The position numbers were made by a program, and so were the translations under genes. DNA of 64,000 nucleotides, taken from Spirochaetales bacterium. Its GTDB lineage: Bacteria > Spirochaetota > Spirochaetia > JC444 > Marispirochaetaceae. The notes beneath the pieces were generated by a model. That model did not search any database and was not told the origin of the DNA. It saw only the letters and a list, made by a program, of their open reading frames with translations. Each line of letters begins with the position of its first letter. Position 1 is the stretch's first letter. This document shows, one piece after another, positions 28,429-36,926 of this stretch. The stretch is taken from assembly GCA_016935695.1 (NCBI GenBank), contig JAFGQL010000064.1, forward strand, positions 1 to 64,000, read 5' to 3'.

Positions 28429-29271
28429 TTAATGTATGTGCAGAATAAGGGCCCTGGCGCCTAATGTGCGGACAAAAACCCGGTTTTCCGGCCGTTCATC
28501 AATCCGGTTTACGTCTACGAGCTCACCGTCTACCGCATAGGTGTAGATATGTTTTCCCGGGTAGGTCCGTATTGTCACGGAAAACAGGCCGGGCGAAATC
28601 TCGGTCATGAGGTGAGTGAAGGGATTGAAACCGTTAAAATCGCCAAGGAGCGCAGCGGCGCTGCCTGGCGGTGCCTTCAGATAAAACCGGGCATACCCGC
28701 CGCCGAGGGCCTGGGTCTGCAGGTTTTGTGTCCGTTCCCGCGGTTCCAGGGGCAGTACGGACAGACGGACGCCACGGTCGTCCTTTACGCTGTGCTGAAC
28801 GCTTGTGTCGGTCATCCACAGTCCGTCAGCCACAAGACGGTATGTCACCGATTCAAGGTGTTCCGGTATGTTTTCCGCTGGATATGCCAGGAAAAATACA
28901 CCGTGGCGGTTTTTTTCAAATATATGAACAGTCCTGAAATCCTCATGGGCAAAACTGATGCCTACATACCGTGTGTATTTTTTCGGGGCCTGGGAAAAAA
29001 CCAGGAAACCGCCTACAGTCCTTGGCGGCAGTTGGGTGCGGATATTGTGGATATACTGTTCGACTTCACGGTTGTCCAGATCGAGAGGGCTGGCCGCCGC
29101 GGAAAAAAAGAGAAAAACAGTAAGTATTACGCAAATTTGTGGTGAAATCCGCAAAATCCGCTCCAAAAATGGGATACAATCACAGGCAGCGGTAAATACC
29201 CGTCTGCTGTGTATAAATACGTTATTCATATGATCGGTAAAGAGGAATAAACCCTTAAACACAGAAATCAA
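28429..29271 (-). CDS. Exported glycogen-binding (CBM48/isoamylase N-terminal-like) domain protein
   Basis: 280 aa; hydrophobic signal segment ICVILTVFLFFSAAASPL; C-terminal ARFYLKAPPGSAAALLGDFNGFNPFTHLMTEISPGLFSVTIRTYPGKHIYTYAVDGE. Confidence 0.7.
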   Translation of the reverse strand: MISVFKGLFLFTDHMNNVFIHSRRVFTAACDCIPFLERILRISPQICVILTVFLFFSAAASPLDLDNREVEQYIHNIRTQLPPRTVGGFLVFSQAPKKYTRYVGISFAHEDFRTVHIFEKNRHGVFFLAYPAENIPEHLESVTYRLVADGLWMTDTSVQHSVKDDRGVRLSVLPLEPRERTQNLQTQALGGGYARFYLKAPPGSAAALLGDFNGFNPFTHLMTEISPGLFSVTIRTYPGKHIYTYAVDGELVDVNRIDERPENRVFVRTLGARALILHIH

Positions 29272-29300
29272 TATACCGAAAATAGAACCAAAGGAGTTGT

Positions 29301-32300
29301 ATGCCGACCCTCGAGGACATTGAAAAATTCAAAGCGGCCGTGAATGCCCTCGGTCATGAACCCTCAATTCTCGCCGAACGGGGTGAAAAACTCGAGGATG
29401 TACCTGTGCCCACAGGTTTGGCCGATGATCTCTCGGAACTCCTTTCAGATACAAGCGATGTAACACCGTCAGCATCCGATGACGATGTGGATATTTTTGA
29501 TATTGACGACACCGGGTCAGATGAATATCCAGAAGATGCAGACGGTTTTGACGATGAGCTTTTTGCTCCTGATGATCTTTCAGAAGAATTTTCCGATACC
29601 ATCGATGAGGGCGATGACGCCGTCGAAGATTCCCCCGGTTTCGCTGATTTTTCCTTTGACGATGATGTGTTCACTGAAGAGACCGAAGAGGAAGACGTCT
29701 TAGGAGCGGACACTGGCGAAACAACAGACGAACCACAGACTTTTGGGGAATCTGACGAGGGCCCGGCTGACGACTTTACTTCAGGGTTTTCCGGTGAGCC
29801 CGATGATGCCGACTTCGACTTGCTTTCATCAGCCGGTGAGCTGGACTTTCTGGATAATGGTGATGTTCCCCCTGAAGAAGACGGCGATGAAGAAAGTTTT
29901 CCAGAACCGGACGGTTTTAGCATAGACGACATTGCCGATGCAGATACAGGTGTTGAACCGGAACTTCCCTCATCAATTGAAGAGGCCGAAGACGTGTCGG
30001 AAGAAGGTCTGGAAGAAGAGGATTCTCTTTTGAGTGACATCAATGAAGAGGATTCTTTTTTGAGTGACATCAATGAAGTGGATTCTCTTGTATATGATGA
30101 GGAGACAGCTGACGATATTCCAGGGGACAGCGCAGCCCTCGCCGAGGAGTTTTTCGGTTCTTCTGCTGAAGACGAAGCCGGCGCCGATGAGTTTCTGGCA
30201 GATATAGATGACAGTTTTTCCCTTCCAGAAGACATTGAGGGGGATATCCCCGGGGAGATTCCCCAGGAAGCCGGAGCAGAATTCTCCGGGATTGATGAAG
30301 AACCGGAAGCATCCATCGACGATTTTGGCATTCCCGACGATCTGATCGGCGGTCTTGAAGAAGATTTGACCGAGGCAGGACAGGAACCGTCGGACGCAGG
30401 TGTGGATTTCGAAGATACGGGTTTTGAAGATCTTGGCGGTTTTGAGGAACCGGAAAGTTCCGGCTTTGAAAATGAAGTTCCTGCGGCAGAGGACACCGGC
30501 AGGGAGGAAGTGCCTGAGGTACCTATTCCTCCTGAGGAATTCAGTCTTTTTGACGAGGGTGAAGACGACGGTATTCCCGAGTTCAGCATGCCGAAGGGAT
30601 TCCCCTTTCAGGATGAAGCCGCACCTTCAGAGGAACCTGAACCCTCAGGGGGCGGAGAGGGCTTTGAAACACCGGCGGATTTCGGCTCAGGTTTTGAATC
30701 CGGGATAGACGAACCAGCATTTTCCGGCGCTCCCGGGGGTTTTTCCGACGAGTTCGAAATTCCCAGCGCCGGTGACATAGATGCCTTCTCCGATGATGAT
30801 TTCGAGGTGGATGAGTTCAACCTGGGAGATTTGGGCGCCCAGTTCGGCGAGTTCGAAACACATGAAGAACGTCCGGCGCCGGCGGCGGCAGAGCCTTTGG
30901 CCGCGGCAGGCGGTGAGCTTGAAGCCGGCGATGAAGACCTGCATCTTTCCGCTGAGGACATGGATGCCATTACCCGGACACTCGGACAACTGCCCCTTAA
31001 TCTGAAAATTGTCATTGAAGAGCTTATTGGAGAAAAAGACCTGTCCGGCGAGCCTTTGCGGCGGCTTCTGGAAAGGCTGATCGCCGGGGCGCCGGCGAAA
31101 GAGCTTGCCTCCATGGCGGGGAAAATTTCCGGAAAAAAAATCCGCATTCCCTCTGGATACGAAAAGAGCACCGGAGAGGCCTTTGAGCTGGAAAAGGGGA
31201 CCCTGGGTTATACCCTCAGGTACAATGTCCTGCCTATCCTGCGCGTTACCGCTGCTGCCCTTCTTGTGATTGCCATAAGCGGATATCTGGGTTTCAATTT
31301 TCTCTACCGTCCCCTCCATGCCCTTGTCCTGTACAACCGCGGGTATGATGAACTCGGGCAGAATAATTTTTCCATGAGTGAAAGTTATTTTGCCGAAGGT
31401 CTTGAGGAGTGGGTGTATAAAGGGGAGTTTTTCCGCTATGCCCGTGCTTATCAGCAAAAAGGCCAGTTCAAACTTGCCGCGAATAAATATCAGGATGCCC
31501 TGAGATACTATCCTTTCAATAAATCCGCCATCCTTGAATACGGGTCCATGGAGAGTTCCCTTTTAGAAAACCACGTGAAAGCCGAAGAAATATTCGGTTC
31601 GTACCTGGATGAAAAAGACAAGCATGATTATGAAGTACTCCTTGCTGCCGGTGATAATTACCTGGCCTGGGGTGATTATGATCCTTCGAAATATGAGGAC
31701 GCCCGCTACTCCTACGCGGTCTTGATTCAACATTACGGGCGGAAGCTCGAGCTTCTGTTCAGAATGACACGGTATTTCATACGCACCGACAAGTACGAGG
31801 AAGTCGAGGCCTTAAAGGCCCAGTTTGAAGCAACCAGGAATCTCAAACTGGACCCTTATGTGTACACAGAGATGGCCGGGTATTTCATAGATAAAAACAA
31901 GCTGGAAGATGTGAGAAAAATCCTGTTTCAGGCGTCGGAAGTGAAGGGGGATATTCCCGAAACACATTACCAGCTTGGCAGATACTTTCGAGAGGTAAAG
32001 GAACCGGAAGAGGAGCGGAAAGCCCTCGCGTTTGCACTTACCTTGTATTCCCGTAAAAGCCCGCTGCTGCGAAAGGATATGAACCAGTATATCGATGGTG
32101 AAAACCGCCTGGGTGAGGTGCTTTTTGATTCGCGCCAATTTCTTGACGCCGAACAGCATTTCCTGAATGCCCGCAGGCGCTATGAGGATGCGGCGGCGCG
32201 GAGGGTCGTGGTTCCGGGCCCGATGTTTGGGCGGATATACAAGAATCTTGGAGACCTGTATTACTACGTCAGCGGAGAAATGGATGCAGCCTTTGCCATG

Positions 32301-32873
32301 TTCGAAGAAAGTCAGAATCTGGGTTATACCAACGCCGATGTCACCTACAAGAAAGGGTATATCAATTACCTGAACGGCGAATTCCTGGATGCCCTGAAAG
32401 AGTTTTACAGCTCGGAAGAAGAATTTTCGCCGAACACAAACCTGATGTTCGCAATGGCAAACACGTTTTTTCAAAGGCGGGATTTTCACTCTGCAGAGGG
32501 GTACTATGCCAGACTCCTTGAACGCCTTGAGCGTGAAAGGGACAGCGCCCTGATACTGGAGCCCGAGGAACGGGAAGACCATGCCGCTCTTATGGAAAAC
32601 ATCATGCGGACCCGTAACAACCTTGGCGTAGTCTATCACCGCCTTTCCCAGGCGAGTAATAATAAGGACAAATTCGATGCGGCGCTGGTAGAATTTACCG
32701 GGTCCATGGAGTTGTTTGATCTCCTGACCCGGGACCCGGAAACAGATGCCCGCCGGGAAGTAAAAAACCTGGCGTATGTAAATCAGCGGGCCGTCCTGTT
32801 TCCCATGGGCGACTTTGATCTTCAGATTTATCCGGATATTCCCCTTGATCTGGAAACGCTTTACTATCGTTAA
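29301..32873 (+). CDS. flcA: TPR protein with long acidic N-terminal region, likely periplasmic flagellar collar protein FlcA
   Basis: 1190 aa; start MPTLEDIEKFKAAVNALGHEPSILAERGEKLEDVPVP; acidic region of several hundred residues; one TM (LRVTAAALLVIAISGYLGFNFLY) then TPR repeats. Resembles the FlcA (BB0326-type) family; assigned from memory. Confidence 0.7.
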   Translation: MPTLEDIEKFKAAVNALGHEPSILAERGEKLEDVPVPTGLADDLSELLSDTSDVTPSASDDDVDIFDIDDTGSDEYPEDADGFDDELFAPDDLSEEFSDTIDEGDDAVEDSPGFADFSFDDDVFTEETEEEDVLGADTGETTDEPQTFGESDEGPADDFTSGFSGEPDDADFDLLSSAGELDFLDNGDVPPEEDGDEESFPEPDGFSIDDIADADTGVEPELPSSIEEAEDVSEEGLEEEDSLLSDINEEDSFLSDINEVDSLVYDEETADDIPGDSAALAEEFFGSSAEDEAGADEFLADIDDSFSLPEDIEGDIPGEIPQEAGAEFSGIDEEPEASIDDFGIPDDLIGGLEEDLTEAGQEPSDAGVDFEDTGFEDLGGFEEPESSGFENEVPAAEDTGREEVPEVPIPPEEFSLFDEGEDDGIPEFSMPKGFPFQDEAAPSEEPEPSGGGEGFETPADFGSGFESGIDEPAFSGAPGGFSDEFEIPSAGDIDAFSDDDFEVDEFNLGDLGAQFGEFETHEERPAPAAAEPLAAAGGELEAGDEDLHLSAEDMDAITRTLGQLPLNLKIVIEELIGEKDLSGEPLRRLLERLIAGAPAKELASMAGKISGKKIRIPSGYEKSTGEAFELEKGTLGYTLRYNVLPILRVTAAALLVIAISGYLGFNFLYRPLHALVLYNRGYDELGQNNFSMSESYFAEGLEEWVYKGEFFRYARAYQQKGQFKLAANKYQDALRYYPFNKSAILEYGSMESSLLENHVKAEEIFGSYLDEKDKHDYEVLLAAGDNYLAWGDYDPSKYEDARYSYAVLIQHYGRKLELLFRMTRYFIRTDKYEEVEALKAQFEATRNLKLDPYVYTEMAGYFIDKNKLEDVRKILFQASEVKGDIPETHYQLGRYFREVKEPEEERKALAFALTLYSRKSPLLRKDMNQYIDGENRLGEVLFDSRQFLDAEQHFLNARRRYEDAAARRVVVPGPMFGRIYKNLGDLYYYVSGEMDAAFAMFEESQNLGYTNADVTYKKGYINYLNGEFLDALKEFYSSEEEFSPNTNLMFAMANTFFQRRDFHSAEGYYARLLERLERERDSALILEPEEREDHAALMENIMRTRNNLGVVYHRLSQASNNKDKFDAALVEFTGSMELFDLLTRDPETDARREVKNLAYVNQRAVLFPMGDFDLQIYPDIPLDLETLYYR
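30016..30090 (+). repeat. 30-bp tandem repeat (about 2.5 copies) in the flcA acidic region
   Basis: GAAGAGGATTCTCTTTTGAGTGACATCAAT / GAAGAGGATTCTTTTTTGAGTGACATCAAT / GAAGTGGATTCTCTTG..., encoding EEDSLLSDIN EEDSFLSDIN EVDSLV. Confidence 0.9.
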
Positions 32874-32882
32874 TTGAATAAA

Positions 32883-32954
32883 AACCACAGAGACACAAAG
32901 ACCAGGAGAAAAGCCTTTAGTTCACAATGCTTTTGCGTCTGTGCCTCTGCGGTT
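32883..32954. repeat. Imperfect inverted repeat of the AACCACAGAGACACA.../...TGTGCCTCTGCGGTT type
   Basis: Left arm AACCACAGAGACACAAAG at 32883; right arm GCTTTTGCGTCTGTGCCTCTGCGGTT ending 32954; about 15 of 20 outer bases pair; lies between convergent flcA and glnK. Confidence 0.65.
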
Positions 32955-32982
32955 CAAGAAAAGGAAATGGGTTATTGGGTCA

Positions 32983-33324
32983 TCAGCCAATGGCGGCGCC
33001 GCCGCGTTCCTCGGTACGGATGCGGATGCATTCATCGAGGCTGGTGACGAATATTTTTCCGTCGCCGATGGAACCTGTTTTGGCTCCTTTGATGATTGCC
33101 GCAATCGTGGGCTCAACGAAGGCTTCGTTCACCGCTATGTCTATACGGATCTTGCTCAATAGATTGATTTCCGTAATCGCTCCGCGGAAGGTTTCTGTGT
33201 ATCCCTTTTGCTGACCGCAGCCCTTTGCCGCGGAAACGGTCATTTTGTGAATATCCGCTTCGAACAGGGCCCTTTTCACGTCTTCCAGCTTCTGGGGTTT
33301 TATCAGTGCGGTTATCAGTTTCAT
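32983..33324 (-). CDS. glnK: PII-family nitrogen regulatory protein (GlnK/GlnB-like)
   Basis: 113 aa; [41 protein letters not shown]...[23 protein letters not shown] signature; downstream of amtB. Confidence 0.93.
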   Translation of the reverse strand: MKLITALIKPQKLEDVKRALFEADIHKMTVSAAKGCGQQKGYTETFRGAITEINLLSKIRIDIAVNEAFVEPTIAAIIKGAKTGSIGDGKIFVTSLDECIRIRTEERGGAAIG

Positions 33325-33334
33325 TTATTCCTCC

Positions 33335-34648
33335 TTATTCCACGATCTGGAATCCGGCGTAGGATTCAAGCCCGTGTTCTCCGATATCCAGTCCCCGCTG
33401 TTCTTCTTCTCTGGAAACCCTCAGCCCGATGGTCAGGTCAATGGTCTTGAATATGAGTCCCATGGCGGTACCGACAAACAGGATTACGCTGGCTATTCCC
33501 AGGGCCTGTATACCAAGCTGGGAGAACCCGCCGCCCAGGAACAGACCGTCACTGGCAAGCCCCAGGCTCGCTTTTCCAAACAGACCGACTGAAAGAGTTC
33601 CCCAGATGCCGTTTATTCCGTGAACCGGAAACGCGCCGACGGGATCGTCGATATGGAGCTTATCCAGTACAAGAACACCGCATACGACAAGAACTCCGCC
33701 AACAGCGCCTATGGCAATCGCGGCCCAGGGATCAATGAACGCGCAGGGCGCCGTCACTGCTACGAGTCCCGCGAGGGCGCCGTTTAAGGCCATGGACAGG
33801 TCGGGTTTTCCAAGAATGATCCACACGGTAATCATTGCCGCTATTCCCCCTGAGGCGGCTGCTATATTGGTATTGGCTGCAACAAGGGCAATAAGATCGC
33901 CGTTACCAACAGCAAGGGTCGATCCCGGATTAAAGCCGAACCAGCCGAACCACAAAATGAACACACCAAGGGCTGCAAGGGGTATGTTGTGGCCGCCCAG
34001 CACATTGGGGGATCCGTCGGCCCTGTATTTCCCCACCCGGGGTTTGAGGATAATGGTTCCCACAAGAGCAGCTACACCGCCGGTGGTGTGAACGACGGCG
34101 GAACCGGCGAAATCCGCGAAGTTCAAGGATGACAGCCATCCGCCGCCCCATACCCAATGGCCCACCACAGGGTAGATGACCGCGGAAATCAGGAATGAGT
34201 AGATCAGGTATGCCGGAAATTTCATCCGTTCGGCCATGCCTCCGGCGACGATGGTTGCAGCCGCACCGCAGAACGCCGCCTGGAACAGCCAGAAAGCGAA
34301 CATGGGAACTCCGGCTCCGCTCTCAGCCCCCTGAAGAAACCAGCCTGTGGCACCGGCGAAGGAATTTCCCTGGCCGAACATGATGGCGTAACCGAACATG
34401 AAAAAGCCCAGCGAAGCCATGCAAAAATCCAGAAAGTTTTTAGTAAGAATGTTGGTGGTGTTTTTTGCGCGAATAAAGCCGGCTTCGACCATGCCGAATC
34501 CCGCCTGCATGAAAAACACCAAAAACGCCGCCACCAGTACCCATACTGTATCCAGTCCCCGCTGGATGACGGCAATATCCAGGGTTTGAGCGAACAAGGC
34601 TATGCTGCCGCACAGCAGAAGTCCCGCCGCGCTTAATGTTCTTTTCAC
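33335..34648 (-). CDS. amtB: Ammonium transporter
   Basis: ORF 33335..34726 starts at a TTG. GTG at 34648 (VKRTLSAAGLLLCGSIALFAQ) has SD AAGGAGG and a signal peptide. Amt motifs FFMQAGFGMVEAGFIRAKNTTNILTKNFLDFC and FADFAGSAVVHTTGGVAALVG. Confidence 0.95.
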   Translation of the reverse strand: MKRTLSAAGLLLCGSIALFAQTLDIAVIQRGLDTVWVLVAAFLVFFMQAGFGMVEAGFIRAKNTTNILTKNFLDFCMASLGFFMFGYAIMFGQGNSFAGATGWFLQGAESGAGVPMFAFWLFQAAFCGAAATIVAGGMAERMKFPAYLIYSFLISAVIYPVVGHWVWGGGWLSSLNFADFAGSAVVHTTGGVAALVGTIILKPRVGKYRADGSPNVLGGHNIPLAALGVFILWFGWFGFNPGSTLAVGNGDLIALVAANTNIAAASGGIAAMITVWIILGKPDLSMALNGALAGLVAVTAPCAFIDPWAAIAIGAVGGVLVVCGVLVLDKLHIDDPVGAFPVHGINGIWGTLSVGLFGKASLGLASDGLFLGGGFSQLGIQALGIASVILFVGTAMGLIFKTIDLTIGLRVSREEEQRGLDIGEHGLESYAGFQIVE

Positions 34649-34708
34649 ACGTTCCTCCTTGATGAATTGTGAATATACCTGAAGGTAGAAATCAGGTTTG
34701 AAACTTAA

Positions 34709-34725
34709 TTGCAGGGAGTGTGCCA
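34709..34725 (-). promoter_or_regulatory. Candidate sigma-54 (-24/-12) promoter for amtB-glnK
   Basis: Minus strand TGGCACACTCCCTGCAA vs consensus TGGCACGNNNNTTGCA; GG and GC spacing exact; about 60 bp upstream of the amtB GTG. Confidence 0.75.
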
Positions 34726-34832
34726 AACCTGAGTCCTTTTACAGAGAAACCGTATGCATGGACGAAAACGGCGAAATTTACAGGAATAATGGGGCCTGCA
34801 GTATTCAGACTATGGCGAAAATGTCAGCCGGG

Positions 34833-34854
34833 CATACAGTGGTATACCTGTATG
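34833..34854. promoter_or_regulatory. Inverted repeat CATACAG-N8-CTGTATG upstream of the sigma-54 promoter
   Basis: Perfect 7-bp arms about 110 bp upstream of the -24 element, a typical enhancer distance. Confidence 0.4.
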
Positions 34855-34872
34855 TAGAAACAGGGGGTTAAA

Positions 34873-34890
34873 AGCTACAGAATTGTAGCT
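34873..34890 (-). terminator. Weak stem-loop directly after the stop of the LacI-type sensor gene
   Basis: AGCTACA-GAAT-TGTAGCT, followed on the minus strand by TTTTAA; abuts the stop at 34893. Confidence 0.4.
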
Positions 34891-34892
34891 AA

Positions 34893-36776
34893 TTACCGCG
34901 GATCCTGCTGGTCTTCGGTCCGGGGTTTCCCATGTTGCTCATGCCGTGCCGTACATGCTGCCAGTTCATCTTTGAGGTAGGCGGTTCTGAGGGCGACAAG
35001 CTCTTCCAGATGGTCCTTATGGAGTTTCAGCTCGGTTTCAGATTCCTTATGTGATGCCAGAATCAGGGCTCCTTCGAGGGCGCTTGCAATTTTCGCGCGT
35101 AAAACCTCGTAAATGAGCCGCCGGTGGGATCCGCCTTCAAAAATCACAAAACCGATTTGATGCGACCTGAAGAACAGGGACTCAACGGTAAGGGACTTTT
35201 TCTGTGCCTGGGTGAAGGCGGCCGCGGGCAGAAGCTCTCCGGTTTTGTACCGTATACCGCCTTTTCCTATGTCGATGCGGCCCTGTTCGTTGAAGGCAAG
35301 TATCAGCCGTGACCATGTGGGAGGCGGGTCCGGGAACTCCCAAAACTCTGGGGTTTCATACAGGGACAGATAACAGCCGGTAATGCCCAGCAAAGGCAGC
35401 ATTTCCGCCATGAGGTCCATCAGCCGCGGGATGTCGAAAGTGGAGATAAAGGCATTGCCTATGCGGTGAAGAACAATGACCTCTCTGTTTTGACGGAAAA
35501 TGTTCAGCGCAAAGGCGTTCTGTGACTGAAGTGAAATGTATTCCCGTGTTTGATGAAGAAGGGTTTCAAGCAGGGCTTTTTCCTGTGTGGAATCGAGCCG
35601 GGGTATGAACCAGTTCCTCATTGTTGAAACCGCTTTGTTGAGAATACCGGGGTGGGTGTTTGCGGCGATGAGCTTTCTGGTAAGCGTGTCTATGCGGGAA
35701 TGGAATCTTCCGGCATCGGGGTCGGCTACAGCTGAAACGAAAATGTCGCAGAACTCCTCTTCCCAGGAGTCCTCTCCCGGACGACCGGAATTCAGGTTGA
35801 GATTTTTTAAATCATCAATTATTTCTTCTCTGTGCCGGGTCTGTATGGAGAGGATGGGTCCTGTCTCCGACAGGATTTCCTGAGGCATGGACTCGTTCAG
35901 CATTTCATTACAGCCGCAGGAATGCCGAATTTTCAGTTCTGCCTGCAGAACCGTGTTGTTGTCACTTTTGTGTCCGGCAATATCCTCCAGCAGCATCCGG
36001 ACCGCTGTGGTCCCCATTTCCTTTAAGGGCTGCCGAATGGTGGTGAGGGGAGGCACGATATGGCGGGCCTGGTGAATATCATCGAACCCAACAATGGCCA
36101 TATCATAGGGTATGATGATGTTCCTTCGGTTCAGCTCGTCTATCGCGCCCAGTGCCATTTCGTCGTTTGCTGCCATAATCGCGTCTATGGGTATTTTCCT
36201 GTCATCCAGAAACTCGCGGACGGCTTCAATGCCCGAAGGCACGAAAAACGACCCCTGGGCGACCAGTTCCGGCCTGAAGGGAATGTCATGCTCTTTCAGC
36301 GCAGACAGATAAGCGGTATAGCGGTCGGCTGATTCTTCGCTGTTCTGAGGGCCGCGTATGAGGGCTATGTTTCTGTACCCGTGATGTTCGATCAGATGAT
36401 TCATGGCCGTTTTAACGGCCTGTTTATTATCAATAACGACACTTGGAATGCCGGGGACAGGACCAATTCCCACGGTGGGGACTTTATGAAGCAGATGTTT
36501 CAGCATTGTCCTGCTTTCCTGGTCCAGAAAATGACCGGTTGTAGCCGAGATAATGAGGCCGTCCAGGTAATCGGGGTTGACGTTGGATACAAGAATATTC
36601 CGCTGGATTTCGTAGGGGTCATGAGGTGAATGGGCAAAGAATCCGCAGGTGATGCGAATCAGGTTTACCCCTTGCTTGTCACAGGCTTCCTGGATCCCTG
36701 AAAGCATTTCCGCCAGGTATCCCGAGTCTATTTCCCAGCTGCTTTCGGTTGCAATGCCTATGGTTATGTTATTCAT
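34893..36776 (-). CDS. LacI-type substrate-binding domain protein lacking an N-terminal HTH, with C-terminal sensor-like and coiled-coil region
   Basis: 627 aa; MNNITIGIATESSWEIDSGYLAEMLSGIQEACDKQGV..., IDAIMAANDEMALGAIDELNRRNIIIPYDMAIVGFDDIHQARHIVPPLTTIRQPLKEMG; C-terminus LKLHKDHLEELVALRTAYLKDEL. Confidence 0.8.
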   Translation of the reverse strand: MNNITIGIATESSWEIDSGYLAEMLSGIQEACDKQGVNLIRITCGFFAHSPHDPYEIQRNILVSNVNPDYLDGLIISATTGHFLDQESRTMLKHLLHKVPTVGIGPVPGIPSVVIDNKQAVKTAMNHLIEHHGYRNIALIRGPQNSEESADRYTAYLSALKEHDIPFRPELVAQGSFFVPSGIEAVREFLDDRKIPIDAIMAANDEMALGAIDELNRRNIIIPYDMAIVGFDDIHQARHIVPPLTTIRQPLKEMGTTAVRMLLEDIAGHKSDNNTVLQAELKIRHSCGCNEMLNESMPQEILSETGPILSIQTRHREEIIDDLKNLNLNSGRPGEDSWEEEFCDIFVSAVADPDAGRFHSRIDTLTRKLIAANTHPGILNKAVSTMRNWFIPRLDSTQEKALLETLLHQTREYISLQSQNAFALNIFRQNREVIVLHRIGNAFISTFDIPRLMDLMAEMLPLLGITGCYLSLYETPEFWEFPDPPPTWSRLILAFNEQGRIDIGKGGIRYKTGELLPAAAFTQAQKKSLTVESLFFRSHQIGFVIFEGGSHRRLIYEVLRAKIASALEGALILASHKESETELKLHKDHLEELVALRTAYLKDELAACTARHEQHGKPRTEDQQDPR

Positions 36777-36867
36777 TAATCCTTAATCCCGGTATCGCGT
36801 TAAACCTCATGAAACCGTACAGCTAATAGTAAGCCATTTAGCTAGGGAACACAAATGAAATGGGGGT

Positions 36868-36903
36868 TAAAAAAACGCCCCGGCGTATATGAGGTCGGGG
36901 CGT
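36868..36903 (-). terminator. Rho-independent terminator of the giant lipoprotein gene
   Basis: Minus strand ACGCCCCG-(13 nt)-CGGGGCGT followed by TTTTTT; starts about 24 nt after the stop at 36927. Confidence 0.85.
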
Positions 36904-36926
36904 GCGGGAAAAAGTATCTACGACTT

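Noticed and set aside
29354-30589. 411-aa Ser-rich minus-strand ORF opposite flcA
   Set aside because: Low-complexity antisense of the acidic Asp/Glu codon-rich flcA tail; no domain features or SD.
31812-32888. 358-aa minus-strand ORF opposite the flcA TPR region
   Set aside because: Antisense to TPR coding sequence; no supporting motif.
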